From Aureimonas sp. SK2 (GTDB lineage: Bacteria; Pseudomonadota; Alphaproteobacteria; Rhizobiales; Rhizobiaceae), in the NCBI RefSeq assembly GCF_029813115.1, contig NZ_JAPZDS010000002.1:186001-250000 (forward strand): a DNA stretch of 64,000 nt. The letters run 5' to 3'. The notes under the pieces are model-generated. The model ran no database searches, was not told the origin of the DNA, and worked only from the letters and a program-made list of their open reading frames with translations. This document shows positions 17,456 to 28,427 of this stretch, piece after piece. Position 1 is the first letter of the stretch; the number at the start of each line of letters is the position of its first letter. The position numbers and the translations under genes are program-made.

Positions 17456-18637
17456 ATGGAAATCGAAGGGGCGCCCGGCCAGCCGCGGCGCGACGAGCTG
17501 GCCTATCGTCTCAAGCAGCAGAAGCTGCTCGCCGAGTTCGCCCGCCTCACGCTCCAGACCACCGATATTCCCGCCCTGTTCGCCGGGGCGACGGAACTCT
17601 GCGCGCGGGGCCTCGAGGCGCCCTACTGCAAGATCCTCGAATACCGCGCGGGGCCGAACGACCTCCTGATGCGCGGCGGTTGGGGCTGGGGTCCCGGCGA
17701 GGTGGGCGTGGCGACGCTCGGCGCCGACCTCGAATCGCCCGCCGGGTTCGCCTTCCACACGGGCGAGTCGGTCCTTTCCAACCACCTGACCGACGAGACG
17801 CGCTTCCGCACGCCCAAGCTTCTGGCCGACTACGGCATCCGGCGCGCCGTCAACGTCCTGATCGACCGCGGCGGGCGCAAGCAGCGCGCCTATGGCGTGC
17901 TGGAGGTGGACAGTCCCGACCCCGGCGACTTCGACGCCTCGGACGTCGATTTCCTGTCGGGCTGCGCCCGGATCCTCGGCGCCGCCATCGAGCGGGTGGA
18001 CACCGACCGGCACCTCAAGGAGGCGCTGGAGACGCAGGCCATGCTGACGCGCGAGATGAACCACCGGGTCAAGAACAGCCTGGGCGTCGTCGGCGGCCTC
18101 CTGCGCGTCAACTCCAACGTGGTGAGCGATCCCAAGGCCAAGGCCGCGCTGGTGGACGCCGAGGCGCGCATCATGACCATCGCGCGCGTCCACGACCACC
18201 TCTGGAAGGGGGCGAGCGTCACGGAGGTGGACCTGTCCACCTTCCTCGACGATCTCTGCTCGCAGCTCGGCTTCGCCACGGCGGGGCTCGAGATCCAGTG
18301 CCGCGCCGACCCCGTCGTGGTCAGCGCCGACAAGGCGATCCCCGTCGGGCTGATCGTCAACGAGCTCGTCACCAACGCGGTGAAATACGCCTATGACGAG
18401 GGAGAGCCGGGCCAGATCGAGGTGTCGCTCTGGCAGAAGGGCGAACGCGCGATGGTGCGCGTGCGCGACTCGGGCAAGGGCCTGCCCGAGAGCTTCGACC
18501 TCGAAGCCGCGCGCAAGAGCTTCGGCATCCGCGTCATCCTCTCCCTGGTGCGCCAGCTCGACGCCGAGCTGACGGTGGAGAGCGTGCCGCGCGGCGCCTC
18601 GTTCCTGCTCGCCTTCGACCCCGTCACCAATTCCTGA
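17456..18637 (+). CDS. GAF-domain sensor histidine kinase of the HisKA_2 type
   Basis: A 393-residue soluble kinase. A GAF domain (about 20-190) is followed by a HisKA_2 domain with the phosphoacceptor His203 in MNHRVKNSL, then a HATPase domain (NELVTNAVKYAYD, RVRDSGKGLP, SFGIRVI). This class is common in alphaproteobacteria and often feeds the PhyR/NepR/EcfG general stress response or light responses. No regulator is adjacent. I start at ATG 17456 with GAGGAGA upstream; the frame extends 29 residues further upstream without a ribosome-binding site. The GAF domain lacks an obvious bilin-binding cysteine context, so the ligand is unknown. Confidence 0.88.
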   Translation: MEIEGAPGQPRRDELAYRLKQQKLLAEFARLTLQTTDIPALFAGATELCARGLEAPYCKILEYRAGPNDLLMRGGWGWGPGEVGVATLGADLESPAGFAFHTGESVLSNHLTDETRFRTPKLLADYGIRRAVNVLIDRGGRKQRAYGVLEVDSPDPGDFDASDVDFLSGCARILGAAIERVDTDRHLKEALETQAMLTREMNHRVKNSLGVVGGLLRVNSNVVSDPKAKAALVDAEARIMTIARVHDHLWKGASVTEVDLSTFLDDLCSQLGFATAGLEIQCRADPVVVSADKAIPVGLIVNELVTNAVKYAYDEGEPGQIEVSLWQKGERAMVRVRDSGKGLPESFDLEAARKSFGIRVILSLVRQLDAELTVESVPRGASFLLAFDPVTNS

Positions 18638-18655
18638 CGACGGGGTCGCCGCCCG

Positions 18656-20722
18656 TCAGAGAACGGGCAGGGCGCCGACGATGCGCAGCGACAGGCCTTC
18701 CCAGGGGTCGAGCACGATGCGCAGCTCGCCGTTCTCGGTGAGGTCGCCTTCCACCGTCTCGCCGATCATGTCCACGACCGGGCCGGGGCGCACATGCGGC
18801 AGGATCACCGTCTCGTCCACCGGCTCGCGGCCGAAGTTGAGCGCGGTGACCTGGGTTCCGCGCCCGTCAGGCAGCTCGTGCACCATCAGGAGGAGGCCGG
18901 GGGTGGTGACGTCGGGGATCAGGGTCTGGCGGCTCGCCGCGATGCCGTAGGCCTCGCGCACGGCGAGCAGCCGCTTGAGCTGCGAGGCGAAGGAGCCGGG
19001 ATCGGACAACTGTTCGTTGATCGGCCCATAGAGCGCGCGCGCCTTGGGCAGCCCTTCGGCGGAAACGGCCGCTTCCGGGTTGACGCCGATGAGGTCGTAG
19101 GCGCCGCGCTCGATCCAGCGCGTGTCGCCGTCCTTCATGTAGTCCGACACGGCTTCCGGCGGCAGGGGCAGGGCGCCGACGAGATCCCAGCCCGACAGGG
19201 CGAAGATGCCGGGCTGGAACGCGTTGTACATGGCCATCAGGAGATGGCCCCGCTGGATCTCGGCCTTGTCCTCGTCCGTGATGGCCGAGAGGTCGGTGAT
19301 GCCGAGCGCCGCGGTGACGACGCTGGCCGAGGTGCAGGCGATGCCATTGGTCACGAAGCGCAGGTTGTAGGGCGCGTTGGTGCCCGACAGCTTCTCGTAC
19401 ATGGTCTCGCGGATGCGCGTGCGCAGCGTGCGGCCCTGCCAGGTCTGGCCGCCGAACGTGTAGATGTCCTCCGAGTGGAGGGTCCAGAAATGGACGAGCT
19501 CGGTGGTCAGCTCGTCGTGGTTCTGAAGGGCGTGGATCAGCGAGGCCGGGTCGATGCCGAACTCGTGGACGGTGCGCAGCATCATGCGCAGGAATTCGGT
19601 GTCGCCGGTCAGCAGCGCGTGCTGGTAGGCCGGCCGCGTGATGAAGTCGTAGGAAAGATCCGCGCCGCCTTTCGACATCGAGGCGATGTCGTCCACCGTC
19701 AGGTTCAGCTCCTGGAAGGAGAAGCCGCCGGCCTTGCGGATCATGCCCGCGAGCAGGGCGTTGCCGGTCACCGACAGGGGGTGGCTTTCCGACCAGGCCG
19801 GCCCGTCCAAGCGCTTCTCGACGCCCAGAAACCCGTTGGCGTCGAGGCGCAGTCCCCGCGCGCCCATCTGGTCGATCGAATGGAGCGCGTCGCCGATGAT
19901 CATCTGCTGGGCGGCAAAGGACGGATCCAGCCAGTTGAGGCTCGGCTGCCCTTCCTTGAAGTAGTGGAGATAGACCCAGCGCCGCGTCACGCCATCGACG
20001 CCCGTCACCGGGCCGGTGGCGCTCCAGTCGGTCTCCTTGACGCCCGGCTCGAAGAAGATGACGCGCTGGAGCTGGCCGACGATATGGCCCTTGTCGCGCA
20101 AGGCATCCACGGCCGAAGGCGATAGGTTCACCGCGTCGCGCCCCTCCGGTACCTCGGGAAGCAGCGGCCAGTCCTCCTCGGGGATCGCCACCATGTGGTA
20201 GAGGCCGGGATAGGTGGAGTGGTTCATCTCGGCGAGGCGGAAGTCCGCGCCCTTGCCGGTATGGGCGGGGATCACGTCGTCGATCACCACCGAATTGTGG
20301 GCGGCGGCCATGCGCGAGATGGCGACGAACTCCTCGGCCGTGCCGAAGGAGGGATCGATGTCGAAGCCGATCCGGTCGAAATTTCCGTCGATCGTCGGCG
20401 TGAACTGGCCGTCGCGCCAGCCGCCGGAACGCTTGGTCGGTCCGGTGTGGATGCCGCGCACGCCGATGGAGGAGAGCGCCGACCAGAGCTGCTGGTCGCC
20501 CAACGTCGCCAGGACCGACTGGCCCGGCCGCGTGACGATGGAGGCGGGATAGGCGGTGAACCAGACGGGCGCCACGGCCGAAGCGACGCGCGGCCGCGTT
20601 TCGGCATAGGGCCGCTGCCAGAACCGGCCCTGGCCGCCGTAGCCCTCGGCGAAGCGGCGCGCCTGATGCAGCATCGAGGCCTCGACCATCTGTTCGACCG
20701 TGTCGGTGTCTGGTGCGCTCAT
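18656..20722 (-). CDS. GH13 family enzyme, TreS-like (maltose alpha-glucosyltransferase type)
   Basis: A 688-residue alpha-amylase superfamily protein. The catalytic set is visible: nucleophile Asp294 in GLRLDANGF, acid/base Glu338 in FQELN and the transition-state pair His402-Asp403 in QNHDELT. The [13 protein letters not shown] segment and the overall layout resemble trehalose synthase (TreS) and related maltose-converting enzymes more than secreted amylases, and there is no signal peptide. A C-terminal beta domain (about 600-688) closes the protein. It would act on cytosolic maltose, trehalose or a related glucoside, perhaps for osmoprotection. No glgE, maltokinase, treY or treZ gene is adjacent, and the exact specificity is inferred only. 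Confidence 0.75.
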   Translation of the reverse strand: MSAPDTDTVEQMVEASMLHQARRFAEGYGGQGRFWQRPYAETRPRVASAVAPVWFTAYPASIVTRPGQSVLATLGDQQLWSALSSIGVRGIHTGPTKRSGGWRDGQFTPTIDGNFDRIGFDIDPSFGTAEEFVAISRMAAAHNSVVIDDVIPAHTGKGADFRLAEMNHSTYPGLYHMVAIPEEDWPLLPEVPEGRDAVNLSPSAVDALRDKGHIVGQLQRVIFFEPGVKETDWSATGPVTGVDGVTRRWVYLHYFKEGQPSLNWLDPSFAAQQMIIGDALHSIDQMGARGLRLDANGFLGVEKRLDGPAWSESHPLSVTGNALLAGMIRKAGGFSFQELNLTVDDIASMSKGGADLSYDFITRPAYQHALLTGDTEFLRMMLRTVHEFGIDPASLIHALQNHDELTTELVHFWTLHSEDIYTFGGQTWQGRTLRTRIRETMYEKLSGTNAPYNLRFVTNGIACTSASVVTAALGITDLSAITDEDKAEIQRGHLLMAMYNAFQPGIFALSGWDLVGALPLPPEAVSDYMKDGDTRWIERGAYDLIGVNPEAAVSAEGLPKARALYGPINEQLSDPGSFASQLKRLLAVREAYGIAASRQTLIPDVTTPGLLLMVHELPDGRGTQVTALNFGREPVDETVILPHVRPGPVVDMIGETVEGDLTENGELRIVLDPWEGLSLRIVGALPVL

Positions 20723-20828
20723 GAACGCTTGGCCCTTCTCGTCTCGTTCGGGGACGGGCGGCTGCCGAAGCCGCCGTCCCCCGCGTGCCCCATCTAAGGG
20801 CGAAGAGCGGCAGGGCCAGCCCCGAATC

Positions 20829-21281
20829 CTATCGCCGGCCTCCGGTCTCGGACAGGACGCGCCGGATCGCGAAGGACGAATTGATGCGCGAGACCGCCGG
20901 CAGGCGCGACAGGATCTCCTTGTGGATGCGCTCGTAGTCGCCCGCCCCTTCGGCCTCGACGCGCAGGAGATAGTCCTCCGCGCCCGTCATCAGGTAGCAT
21001 TCGCGGATCTCCGGATGCTTCAGCACCTCCGCCTCGAACCGGTTGAGGACGTCCTCCGTCTGCCGCTCCAGCGTAATGCGCACGATCACGACATGCGCGT
21101 CCTCGCCCCCGGTACCGGCGACGATCGCCGTGTAACCCCGGATCGCACCCGATTCCTCCAGCATCTGGACGCGGCGCAGGCAGGCGGACGGCGACAGGCC
21201 GACCTCGGCGGCCAGCGCCACGTTGGTGGCGCGGGCGTTGCGGCGAAGTGCCCGGATCAGGGCGCGATCGATGCGGTCCAT
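20829..21281 (-). CDS. Lrp/AsnC family regulator of the alr-dadA operon (DadR-type)
   Basis: A 150-residue regulator with an N-terminal helix-turn-helix ([34 protein letters not shown]) and a C-terminal RAM effector domain (from about residue 65). I start at ATG 21281 because MDRIDRALI is the typical Lrp beginning; a TTG at 21329 opens the frame further upstream. It is divergent from alr-dadA across a 129-bp gap containing a perfect 18-bp palindrome. That is the usual arrangement for DadR/AlaR-type activators responding to alanine. The regulatory target is inference from position. Confidence 0.88.
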   Translation of the reverse strand: MDRIDRALIRALRRNARATNVALAAEVGLSPSACLRRVQMLEESGAIRGYTAIVAGTGGEDAHVVIVRITLERQTEDVLNRFEAEVLKHPEIRECYLMTGAEDYLLRVEAEGAGDYERIHKEILSRLPAVSRINSSFAIRRVLSETGGRR

Positions 21282-21339
21282 GGGTGGAAGATTGCGCTTC
21301 GTTGCAGGAAATTTCGCACGAAGGTCCAAAATAGCAGAA

Positions 21340-21357
21340 ATGCCGAAATTTCGGCAT
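21340..21357. promoter_or_regulatory. Perfect 18-bp palindrome, candidate Lrp/DadR operator
   Basis: ATGCCGAAATTTCGGCAT is a perfect inverted repeat in the gap between the Lrp-type gene and alr. Its core GAAATTTCG recurs at 21308-21316, 37 bp away, which is about 3.5 helical turns. An AT-core dyad with a second half-strength copy is what cooperative Lrp-family octamers commonly bind. Confidence 0.65.
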
Positions 21358-21410
21358 CTCCTTCGGCGATCCTTCGATCATCATGACGGGATCAAGCACC
21401 GGGGGCCGTT

Positions 21411-22556
21411 ATGAACGCCATGCTTCTCTCGCCCGCCGACCGGGCCGGCTCCACCGGGTCCTCCGGCGGCGTCCTGACGGTGGATCTCGGTGCGATCCAG
21501 CGCAACTACCGGCGGCTCGTCGCGCAGGCCGGCGGCGCGGCGGTCGCGGGCGTCGTCAAGGCGGACGCCTACGGGCTCGGCGTGGAAAGGGTCGCACCGG
21601 CGCTCCTCGAAGCGGGCTGCCGTACCTTCTTCGTCGCCCATCTGACCGAGGCACTGGCGCTGCGTCCGCTCCTGCCGGACGGGGCCGAACTCTTCGTCCT
21701 CAACGGTCTCCTGCCGGGCGACGAGCGCCTATGCGCGGAAAGCGGCATCCGACCCGTCCTGAACTCGCTGGAACAGGTCGCGGCCTGGAGCGCGCTCGGC
21801 CTGTCGCTCGGCCGCAGGCTCCCCGCCGCGATCCAGGTCGATTCGGGCATGTCGCGCGTCGGACTCGCGCCGCAAGAGGTCGAAGCGCTCGCCTCCGACC
21901 CCGCGCGCCTCGCAGGCGTCGAGACCGTGCTCGTCATGAGCCATCTCGCCTGCGCCGACGAACCGGACCACCCGGCCAACGCGGCGCAGCTCGCCGCCTT
22001 CGAAACCCTCGCGGCAAGGCTACCGGCGGCGCGCCGCTCGCTCGCCAACTCGGCCGGCCTCTTTCTCGATGCCCGCTTCCGCTTCGACCTCGCCCGCCCC
22101 GGCATCGCGCTCTACGGCGGCGCGCCCAACGCGGTGCGGCCGAATCCGATGGAGCCGGTGGTGCGGTTGGAGGCCCGCGTCATCCAGACGCGCGAGGTGC
22201 CGGCGAGGGCGGGGATCGGCTACGGCTTTTCGGTGGTCGCGGACCGGCCGATGCGGCTCGCAACGCTCTCCGTCGGCTATGCCGACGGCTGGCTGCGCTC
22301 CGCCTCGAACCGGGGCGCCGTCGCCTTTCAGGGCCGGCGCCTGCCCATCGTCGGGCGCGTGTCGATGGATTCGATCATCGTGGAGGCGGGCGAAGCGGCG
22401 CTGGCGCCCGGCGACCTCGTGGACCTGATCGGCCCGGAGGCGAGCCTCGACGCGGCGGCCGAGGCGGCCGGCACCATCTCCTACGAGATCCTGACGGCGC
22501 TGGGCCATCGCTACGAGCGCCGCTATCTGTCCGCCAACAAGGGAGACCGGCCATGA
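21411..22556 (+). CDS. alr: Alanine racemase (catabolic type)
   Basis: A 381-residue PLP-dependent racemase that interconverts L- and D-alanine. The PLP lysine is Lys50 in [10 protein letters not shown]. The second catalytic base is the Tyr in GIGYGFSVV, and SVGYADGW and GRVSMDSI are also conserved. The ATG at 21411 follows GGGGGCCG. Its last codon overlaps the dadA start (ATGA), so the two are coupled: the racemase makes D-alanine that DadA oxidises. It therefore probably serves catabolism, while a housekeeping racemase for cell wall may exist elsewhere. Confidence 0.95.
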   Translation: MNAMLLSPADRAGSTGSSGGVLTVDLGAIQRNYRRLVAQAGGAAVAGVVKADAYGLGVERVAPALLEAGCRTFFVAHLTEALALRPLLPDGAELFVLNGLLPGDERLCAESGIRPVLNSLEQVAAWSALGLSLGRRLPAAIQVDSGMSRVGLAPQEVEALASDPARLAGVETVLVMSHLACADEPDHPANAAQLAAFETLAARLPAARRSLANSAGLFLDARFRFDLARPGIALYGGAPNAVRPNPMEPVVRLEARVIQTREVPARAGIGYGFSVVADRPMRLATLSVGYADGWLRSASNRGAVAFQGRRLPIVGRVSMDSIIVEAGEAALAPGDLVDLIGPEASLDAAAEAAGTISYEILTALGHRYERRYLSANKGDRP

Positions 22557-23803
22557 AGGTCGTGGTGCTCGGCGCCGGCATCATCGGCGTCACCTCCGCC
22601 TGGTATCTCATGAAGGCCGGTCACGAGGTGATCGTGGTGGACCGGCAGGAGGGGCCGGCGCTGGAAACGAGCTTCGCCAATGCGGGCGAGGTGTCCTTCG
22701 GCTATTGCAGCCCGTGGGCGGCGCCCGGCATTCCGCAGAAGGCCGTCAAGTGGCTGATGATGGAGCACGCGCCCCTCATCCTGCGCCCGCAGCTCGACCG
22801 CGCCATGCTGTCCTGGCTCGCCAGGATGCTGGCCAACTGCACGGCCGGCGCCTATGCGCGCAACAAGAGCCGGATGCTGCGCCTGTCGGACTACAGCCGC
22901 GTGTCGCTGGCCGAGCTGCGCCGCGACACCAACATCGCCTACGACCAGCGCATGCTCGGCACGCTGCAGCTCTTCCGCACGCAGGCCCAGCTCGACGCCT
23001 CGGCCAAGGACGTCAAGGCGCTCGCCGCCGACGGCATTCCCTACGAGGTGCTCGACCGCGAGGGCTGCATCCGCGCCGAGCCGGCGCTGGCGCACGCCCG
23101 CGACAAGATCGTCGGCGGCCTCCAGACCCCGCAGGACGAGACCGGCGATTGCTTCAAGTTCGCCAACGCCCTGTCCGAGATCGTGGCCGCGCGCGGGGTC
23201 GCGTTCCGCTGGGGCCGCACGGTACGCCGGCTGCTGGTCGAGGGCAGCCGGGCGACCGGCGTCGAAACCGATGCGGGAGAGATCCGAGCCGACGCGGTGG
23301 TCGTGGCCATGGGCTCCTATTCGCCGCAGCTCGTGCGCCCGCACGGCATCAAGCTCCCGGTCTATCCGGTGAAGGGCTATTCGCTCACCATCCCGATCGT
23401 GGACGAGGCGCGCGCGCCCGAATCGACCGTCATGGACGAGACCTACAAGATCGCCCTCACGCGCCTCGGCGACCGCATCCGCGTCGGCGGCATGGCGGAG
23501 ATTTCGGGCTTCACCAACGACCGGCCGGAGCGCCGCCGCCGGACGCTGGAACATTCCGTCACCGACCTCTTCCCGGGCGGTGACCTCGAGCGCGCCACCT
23601 TCTGGTCGGGCCTCCGGCCGATGACGCCGGACGGGACGCCCGTGATCGGACCGACGGAGGTGAAGGGTCTCTTCCTCAACACCGGCCACGGCACGCTCGG
23701 CTGGACCATGAGCTCGGGGTCGGGCCGGCTTCTGGCCGACCTCGTGTCGGGCAGGGCGCCCGACATCGACGCGCGCGACCTCTCCGTCGCGCGCTACGGC
23801 TGA
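22553..23803 (+). CDS. dadA: D-amino acid dehydrogenase, small subunit
   Basis: A 416-residue FAD enzyme that oxidatively deaminates D-alanine and other D-amino acids to 2-oxo acids, passing electrons to the respiratory chain. The dinucleotide-binding motif [13 protein letters not shown] starts at residue 6, followed by [11 protein letters not shown] and, near the C-terminus, [14 protein letters not shown] and [11 protein letters not shown]. The start overlaps the alr stop by 4 bases. Alanine induction through the divergent Lrp-type regulator is expected from the arrangement. Confidence 0.95.
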   Translation: MKVVVLGAGIIGVTSAWYLMKAGHEVIVVDRQEGPALETSFANAGEVSFGYCSPWAAPGIPQKAVKWLMMEHAPLILRPQLDRAMLSWLARMLANCTAGAYARNKSRMLRLSDYSRVSLAELRRDTNIAYDQRMLGTLQLFRTQAQLDASAKDVKALAADGIPYEVLDREGCIRAEPALAHARDKIVGGLQTPQDETGDCFKFANALSEIVAARGVAFRWGRTVRRLLVEGSRATGVETDAGEIRADAVVVAMGSYSPQLVRPHGIKLPVYPVKGYSLTIPIVDEARAPESTVMDETYKIALTRLGDRIRVGGMAEISGFTNDRPERRRRTLEHSVTDLFPGGDLERATFWSGLRPMTPDGTPVIGPTEVKGLFLNTGHGTLGWTMSSGSGRLLADLVSGRAPDIDARDLSVARYG

Positions 23804-23810
23804 GGCCCCG

Positions 23811-24122
23811 TCAGATCCGCCCGACCGGCTTCTCCTCTTCCGTGCGGATGTCGCCGTAGCGCTCGGGGTGCCGGTCGAAGAGGGCGCGCACGTAGGAGCA
23901 GGCCGGCACCACGGTCTTGCCCTGCGCCCTCGCGAAGGCGACGGCGTGGTCGACCAGCTTTTCCGCGATGCCCTGGCCGCGCATGTGCTCGGGCACGTAG
24001 GTGTGGTCGAAGATCAGCGAGTTCTGGATGCCGGCTGGCGCATAGGTCAGCTCGGCGCGGTCCTTGCCTTCGCCCGTGGCGAAGATGCCGGTGCGGCCCT
24101 GATCCTCATGAACGATCTGCAT
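23811..24122 (-). CDS. GNAT-fold N-acetyltransferase, small YjdJ-like type
   Basis: A 103-residue protein of the short GNAT family (COG2388 type). The acetyl-CoA-binding motif is visible as HMRGQGIAEKLVDHAV near residues 47-62, and the CSYVRALFDRHPERY tail is characteristic. I start at ATG 24122 because AAAGGAGGT lies at ideal spacing on the minus strand; the longer frame from 24188 is not supported. The acceptor substrate of this family is generally unknown. The gene is convergent with dadA, with 7 bp between stops. Confidence 0.88.
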   Translation of the reverse strand: MQIVHEDQGRTGIFATGEGKDRAELTYAPAGIQNSLIFDHTYVPEHMRGQGIAEKLVDHAVAFARAQGKTVVPACSYVRALFDRHPERYGDIRTEEEKPVGRI

Positions 24123-24226
24123 GTCGACCTCCTTTGACAGACAACGGTCGCCCGAATGACGCGGCGCCCCGCGCATGGGTTCCATCAAGCGAATGCGAGC
24201 ATCGAAGCGGTGGGGCGCGTGCAGGG

Positions 24227-24242
24227 TTAAACGACCCTTAAC
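24227..24242. promoter_or_regulatory. Candidate CtrA binding site upstream of ftsK
   Basis: TTAA-N7-TTAAC, the full CtrA consensus, occurs once here, 149 bp before the ftsK start, in a GC-rich setting where TTAA is rare. It is also the core of a GGGTTAA-N7-TTAACCC inverted repeat (24224-24244). CtrA controls division genes in alphaproteobacteria; the assignment is inference. The rest of 24123-24390 shows no gene. Confidence 0.6.
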
Positions 24243-24390
24243 CCCGTTTCTTTACCTTGACCGCAAACAGCCGGCCCTCCCCGGGGCGCCGCCCGAGAGG
24301 GCGCGTCCGAGGGTGATCGAGGACCGGCCGACGGGGATCGGCCGGCGCGGCAGGCGCCGTCCGGGCAGGCAGCAGGCGAAGGGCAGCGAC

Positions 24391-27300
24391 ATGGCATCGA
24401 TCGAGGCGCGGGACGAGGGGACGGGATCGATGGCACGGCCGGCGCGCCTGGGACTGGGGATCGGCCTCGTGGGCCTCGCCCTCTGGCTGGCGACCGCCTT
24501 CGCCACCTGGGCGGTGGACGACCCCTCGCTCAGCTATTCCAACGACAACCCCGTCCGCAACATGGCGGGCGCCGGCGGTGCGGTCGCAGCCGACCTCGCC
24601 ATGCAGGTGTTCGGCCTCGCCGCCGTGCTCCTGCCGCTGGTGCTCGCGATCCGCGGCATCCTCTGCCTTCTCGGTCGCCGGGCGGGCCGCGCCGGGCAGC
24701 GCGCCTGGTGGGCGCTGGGAGGCCTCGCGCTGGCCAGCGCGGCGCTCGGCTCGCTGGAGGCGCCCGCCGGCTGGCCGCTGCCGATCGGCCTCGGCGGCAT
24801 CGTCGGCGATCTCCTTCTCAAGGTGCCAGCGCTCGCCACCGGCGCCTATCCGTCCGGCGCCTGGAGCTGGGTCGCCGCCGCGCTCTTCGCCGCGCCGGCC
24901 CTCTGGTGCATCCTCAACGGCGCCGGCCTTCTCGGCGCGCAGGCCGAGCCCGTCGTCGCCCTCAGCGCCCGGCGCGGCGCGCCCGTGGCCGACGAGGACG
25001 AGGGCGAGAGCCGCCTGGCGCTGCTTGCGGGCGCCGCCAGCCACTGGGCCTATCGCATGCGCTCGGCCGCCGCGCGCGTCGGCCAGGCCGTGCCGACCCT
25101 CGGACGCCGCGAGGATCCGTTCTCCCACCGCGAGTGGGATGCCGACGCGCCCCTGATGCCGCCGGCCCCGCCCGCCCGTTTCCGCGACGACAAGGCCGCA
25201 CCCGCCGCCCGGCGCGAGGTGCGAGTCGTCCAGCCGCCGCGCTTCGCCGAGCCGCAGTTCGACGAGCCGATGGACGCGGCCGACGAGCGCGCCTGGGACG
25301 AAGTGCCCTATGCGCCGGAACCCGATGCCCCGTCCGCCCCGCGCACGGCCGCTCGCGCCCCGTCCGTGGCGGTGCCTGCGGTCGATCCCGAGCCCGCCGC
25401 GCCGGCTCGCCGCACGGTGGATACGAGCCGCGCCACCGTGCGCCACGGCCGCTCCGACTGGAACGGCACCTACAAGCTGACGCAGCGCCAGGCCGCGCTG
25501 GAGGCGGCGGCCGCCGCCGTCGCGGCCGGGCACGCCGCCCCGATCGTCCCGCAAGGCGAGGAGGGCGACGACGACCTGTTCGAGACCGGCGCCCCAGAGG
25601 ACCGCGGCGTCGTCGGCTACGACGACATCCACCGCCATGGCCAGCCGGACTTCGGTCACGACGGCGAAGCGCCCTTCGAGGTGGACGGGCGCGCGCCCTA
25701 TCTCGGCGACGACGGCCGTCTGTCGCTGGAAGAGCGGATCGCCATGGAGGACGAGGAAGACGCCCGCCTCGACGCCGCCGAGCGCACTGCGGCGCCGGAG
25801 GAAGGCGGCGGCTGGCGCGACTTCATCGCCAACAACATCGTCGCCTTTCCCGGCCTGAAGCGGGCTCCGAAGGCCGAAGCGGACATGCCGCGCACGCCCG
25901 TTGAGCCGCGCATGGCCCCCGCCGCGCCCGCCCAGGCGGCGCCCGCGCCGCGTGGACCCATGTTCGAGCGCCCTGCGCGCGTCGTGCCGCAGGCCGCGGC
26001 GGACGCGGTCTCGACCCAGTCGTCGCGCGCGCGCCTCGCCGAGCTCGGCAACGCCGCGCTCAACGCCGAGTTCGAACTGCCGCCGATCGAGCTCCTGTCG
26101 CCGCCCAAGCCCCGCAACCGCGACAATTCGCTGACGCCGGAGATCCTCCAGGAGAACGCGCGCCTTCTCGAAGGCGTCCTCGACGACTTCGGCGTGAAGG
26201 GCGAGATCATCGAGGTGCGCCCCGGTCCGGTCGTCACGCTCTACGAGCTGGAGCCCGCGCCCGGCATCAAGTCGAGCCGCGTCATCGGCCTCGCCGACGA
26301 CATCGCCCGCTCGATGTCGGCGATCGCCGCGCGCGTCGCGGTCATCCCCGGCAAGAACGCCATCGGCATCGAACTGCCCAACGCCAAGCGCGAGACCGTC
26401 TATTTCCGCGAGATGATCCAGTCGGAGACCTTTGCGGGCGCCAAGGCCAAGCTTGCGCTGGCGCTCGGCAAGACGATCGGCGGCGAGGCCGTGATCGCCG
26501 ACCTCGCCAAGATGCCGCATCTTCTCGTCGCCGGCACCACCGGCTCGGGCAAGTCGGTCTCGATCAACACCATGATCCTGTCGCTCCTCTACCGGATGAG
26601 CCCGGCCGAGTGCCGCATGATCATGATCGACCCGAAGATGCTGGAGCTTTCGATCTACGACGGCATTCCGCATCTCCTCGCCCCCGTCGTCACCGATCCG
26701 AAGAAGGCCGTCGTGGCGCTGAAGTGGACGGTCAAGGAGATGGAGGACCGCTACCGCAAGATGTCGAAGGTGGGCGTGCGCAACATCGACGGCTTCAACA
26801 CGCGCGTATCTTCCGCCATCGAGCGCGGCGAGACCATCTCGCGCACGGTGCAGACGGGCTTCGACCGCGAGACCGGCGAGCCGATCTTCGAGTCGGAGGA
26901 GTTCGATCTTTCGCCGCTGCCCTACATCGTCGTCATCATCGACGAGATGGCCGACCTCATGATGGTCGCCGGCAAGGACATCGAAGGGACCGTCCAGCGC
27001 CTCGCCCAGATGGCGCGCGCGGCCGGCATCCACGTCATCATGGCGACGCAGCGCCCCTCGGTCGACGTCATCACCGGCACGATCAAGGCGAACTTCCCGA
27101 CCCGTATCTCCTTCCAGGTGACGTCCAAGATCGACAGCCGCACCATTCTCCAGGAGCAGGGCGCCGAGCAGCTTCTCGGCATGGGTGACATGCTGTTCAT
27201 GGCCGGCGGCGGGCGCATCCAGCGCGTCCACGGCCCCTTCGTGGACGATGCCGAGGTCGAGGAGGTCGTGAAGCACCTCAAGGCCCAAGGCACGCCCGAA

Positions 27301-27588
27301 TATCTCGACGCGATCCTGGAGGACGAGGACGAGGACGGCGGTGCGGCGGCGTCGGGTGCCGGCGGCGGCGGCTCGGGCGGCGGTGAGGAATCGGCCGACC
27401 TCTACGACCAGGCGGTGGCCGTGGTGCTGCGCGACGGCAAGGCGTCCACCTCCTATGTCCAGCGCCGCCTCCAGATCGGCTACAACCGCGCCGCCTCGAT
27501 CATCGAGCGCATGGAGCGCGAGGGCATCGTCGGCCCCGCCAACCACGCGGGCAAGCGCGAGATCCTGGTGCCGACGGACAATGCCTGA
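24391..27588 (+). CDS. ftsK: DNA translocase FtsK
   Basis: A 1066-residue septal DNA pump that couples division to chromosome segregation and activates XerCD at dif. Four transmembrane helices lie at about 18-42, 70-95, 104-122 and 156-183. A Pro/Ala/acidic linker runs to about 570, then the RecA-like motor with Walker A GTTGSGKS near residue 715 and Walker [14 protein letters not shown]. After a Gly-rich hinge comes the C-terminal gamma winged helix ([19 protein letters not shown]), which reads KOPS sequences. I chose ATG 24391; the frame opens at 24175 but the earlier sequence looks non-coding and holds the CtrA box. A terminator follows. Confidence 0.95.
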   Translation: MASIEARDEGTGSMARPARLGLGIGLVGLALWLATAFATWAVDDPSLSYSNDNPVRNMAGAGGAVAADLAMQVFGLAAVLLPLVLAIRGILCLLGRRAGRAGQRAWWALGGLALASAALGSLEAPAGWPLPIGLGGIVGDLLLKVPALATGAYPSGAWSWVAAALFAAPALWCILNGAGLLGAQAEPVVALSARRGAPVADEDEGESRLALLAGAASHWAYRMRSAAARVGQAVPTLGRREDPFSHREWDADAPLMPPAPPARFRDDKAAPAARREVRVVQPPRFAEPQFDEPMDAADERAWDEVPYAPEPDAPSAPRTAARAPSVAVPAVDPEPAAPARRTVDTSRATVRHGRSDWNGTYKLTQRQAALEAAAAAVAAGHAAPIVPQGEEGDDDLFETGAPEDRGVVGYDDIHRHGQPDFGHDGEAPFEVDGRAPYLGDDGRLSLEERIAMEDEEDARLDAAERTAAPEEGGGWRDFIANNIVAFPGLKRAPKAEADMPRTPVEPRMAPAAPAQAAPAPRGPMFERPARVVPQAAADAVSTQSSRARLAELGNAALNAEFELPPIELLSPPKPRNRDNSLTPEILQENARLLEGVLDDFGVKGEIIEVRPGPVVTLYELEPAPGIKSSRVIGLADDIARSMSAIAARVAVIPGKNAIGIELPNAKRETVYFREMIQSETFAGAKAKLALALGKTIGGEAVIADLAKMPHLLVAGTTGSGKSVSINTMILSLLYRMSPAECRMIMIDPKMLELSIYDGIPHLLAPVVTDPKKAVVALKWTVKEMEDRYRKMSKVGVRNIDGFNTRVSSAIERGETISRTVQTGFDRETGEPIFESEEFDLSPLPYIVVIIDEMADLMMVAGKDIEGTVQRLAQMARAAGIHVIMATQRPSVDVITGTIKANFPTRISFQVTSKIDSRTILQEQGAEQLLGMGDMLFMAGGGRIQRVHGPFVDDAEVEEVVKHLKAQGTPEYLDAILEDEDEDGGAAASGAGGGGSGGGEESADLYDQAVAVVLRDGKASTSYVQRRLQIGYNRAASIIERMEREGIVGPANHAGKREILVPTDNA

Positions 27589-27618
27589 CCGCCTCGGGCG
27601 GGTTTGAACGGACCGGAA

Positions 27619-27660
27619 GGGGCGGCGGTTTGCGCGAGGGCGCCCGCCGCCCCATTTTCT
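27619..27660 (+). terminator. Rho-independent terminator of ftsK
   Basis: GGGGCGGCGG (27619-27628) pairs perfectly with CCGCCGCCCC (27644-27653) around a 15-base loop, followed by ATTTTCTT. It lies 30 bases past the ftsK stop codon. Confidence 0.8.
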
Positions 27661-27776
27661 TCGCCATGCATCCACGCCGCAATCCCGCCGGAGCCCTCCG
27701 CTAGAACCGGCCTGGAAGGAACGGAACGGCCCGGCCGCCCTTTTCGGGCCGGGACCAGAACGAGACGAGGACCCTG

Positions 27777-28418
27777 ATGACCGCCAACCGTCGTGCCACG
27801 ACCCGTCTTCGCACAATGCTCGGTGCCGGCGCCCTGGCGCTCGGCCTCCTGGCCGGGTCGCTGCCCGCCAGCGCCCAAGGCGCAGCCGCCGCCCAGCGCG
27901 TCGCCGACCATTTCTCCGGCGTGAAGACGATGAAGGGCAACTTTGTCCAGTTCGACGCGGCCGGGAACCAGACCGAGGGCACGTTCTTCATGGAACGGCC
28001 GGGCAAGATCCGTTTCGACTATTCCGGCTCGCCCGTGCGAGTGATAGCCGATGGCTCCCAGGTCGCGGTCAACAACCGCAAGCTCAACACCTGGGACCTC
28101 TATCCCCTGTCGAAGACGCCGCTGAAGCTGCTCCTCGACCAGCGCATCGACCTGTCCGGGGCCAACATCCAGAGCGTCAAGGAAGGGCCGGACCTCACCA
28201 CGATCGTGATGGGCGACAAGTCGGTCTTCGGCAATTCGCGCATCACCATGATGTTCGACCCCTCGACGCTGGACCTGCGCCAGTGGACCATCCGCGACGC
28301 GCAAGGCAAGGACACGACCGTCATGGTCTACAATGTCGTCGAGGGCGGCTCCGTCGACAACGACCTCTTCAACATTCCCTACGCCAACATCCGCGGCGGC
28401 CAGACCGGCAATCGCTGA
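27777..28418 (+). CDS. lolA: Outer-membrane lipoprotein carrier protein LolA-like
   Basis: A 213-residue periplasmic chaperone that ferries lipoproteins from LolCDE to the outer membrane. The signal peptide covers about residues 1-34 (cut after ASA). The mature part has the LolA beta-barrel pattern: VKTMKGNFVQFDAAGNQTEGTF, ERPGKIRFDY and a hydrophobic lid region. It lies between ftsK and the convergent dehalogenase and follows the ftsK terminator, so it has its own promoter. Alphaproteobacteria often place lolA directly after ftsK and before xth, as here. Confidence 0.9.
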   Translation: MTANRRATTRLRTMLGAGALALGLLAGSLPASAQGAAAAQRVADHFSGVKTMKGNFVQFDAAGNQTEGTFFMERPGKIRFDYSGSPVRVIADGSQVAVNNRKLNTWDLYPLSKTPLKLLLDQRIDLSGANIQSVKEGPDLTTIVMGDKSVFGNSRITMMFDPSTLDLRQWTIRDAQGKDTTVMVYNVVEGGSVDNDLFNIPYANIRGGQTGNR

Positions 28419-28427
28419 AGGCGCCGG

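Noticed and set aside
21383-23803. 806-codon frame that could look like a fusion with DadA
   Set aside because: Its first half is out of frame with alr and has no recognisable domain; dadA starts at 22553 with a 4-base overlap.
24238-27816. Long minus-strand open frame (about 1190 codons) antisense to ftsK
   Set aside because: It is a GC-driven shadow of ftsK; the translation is low-complexity Arg/Ala/Gly/His and shows no domain, while ftsK is unmistakable.
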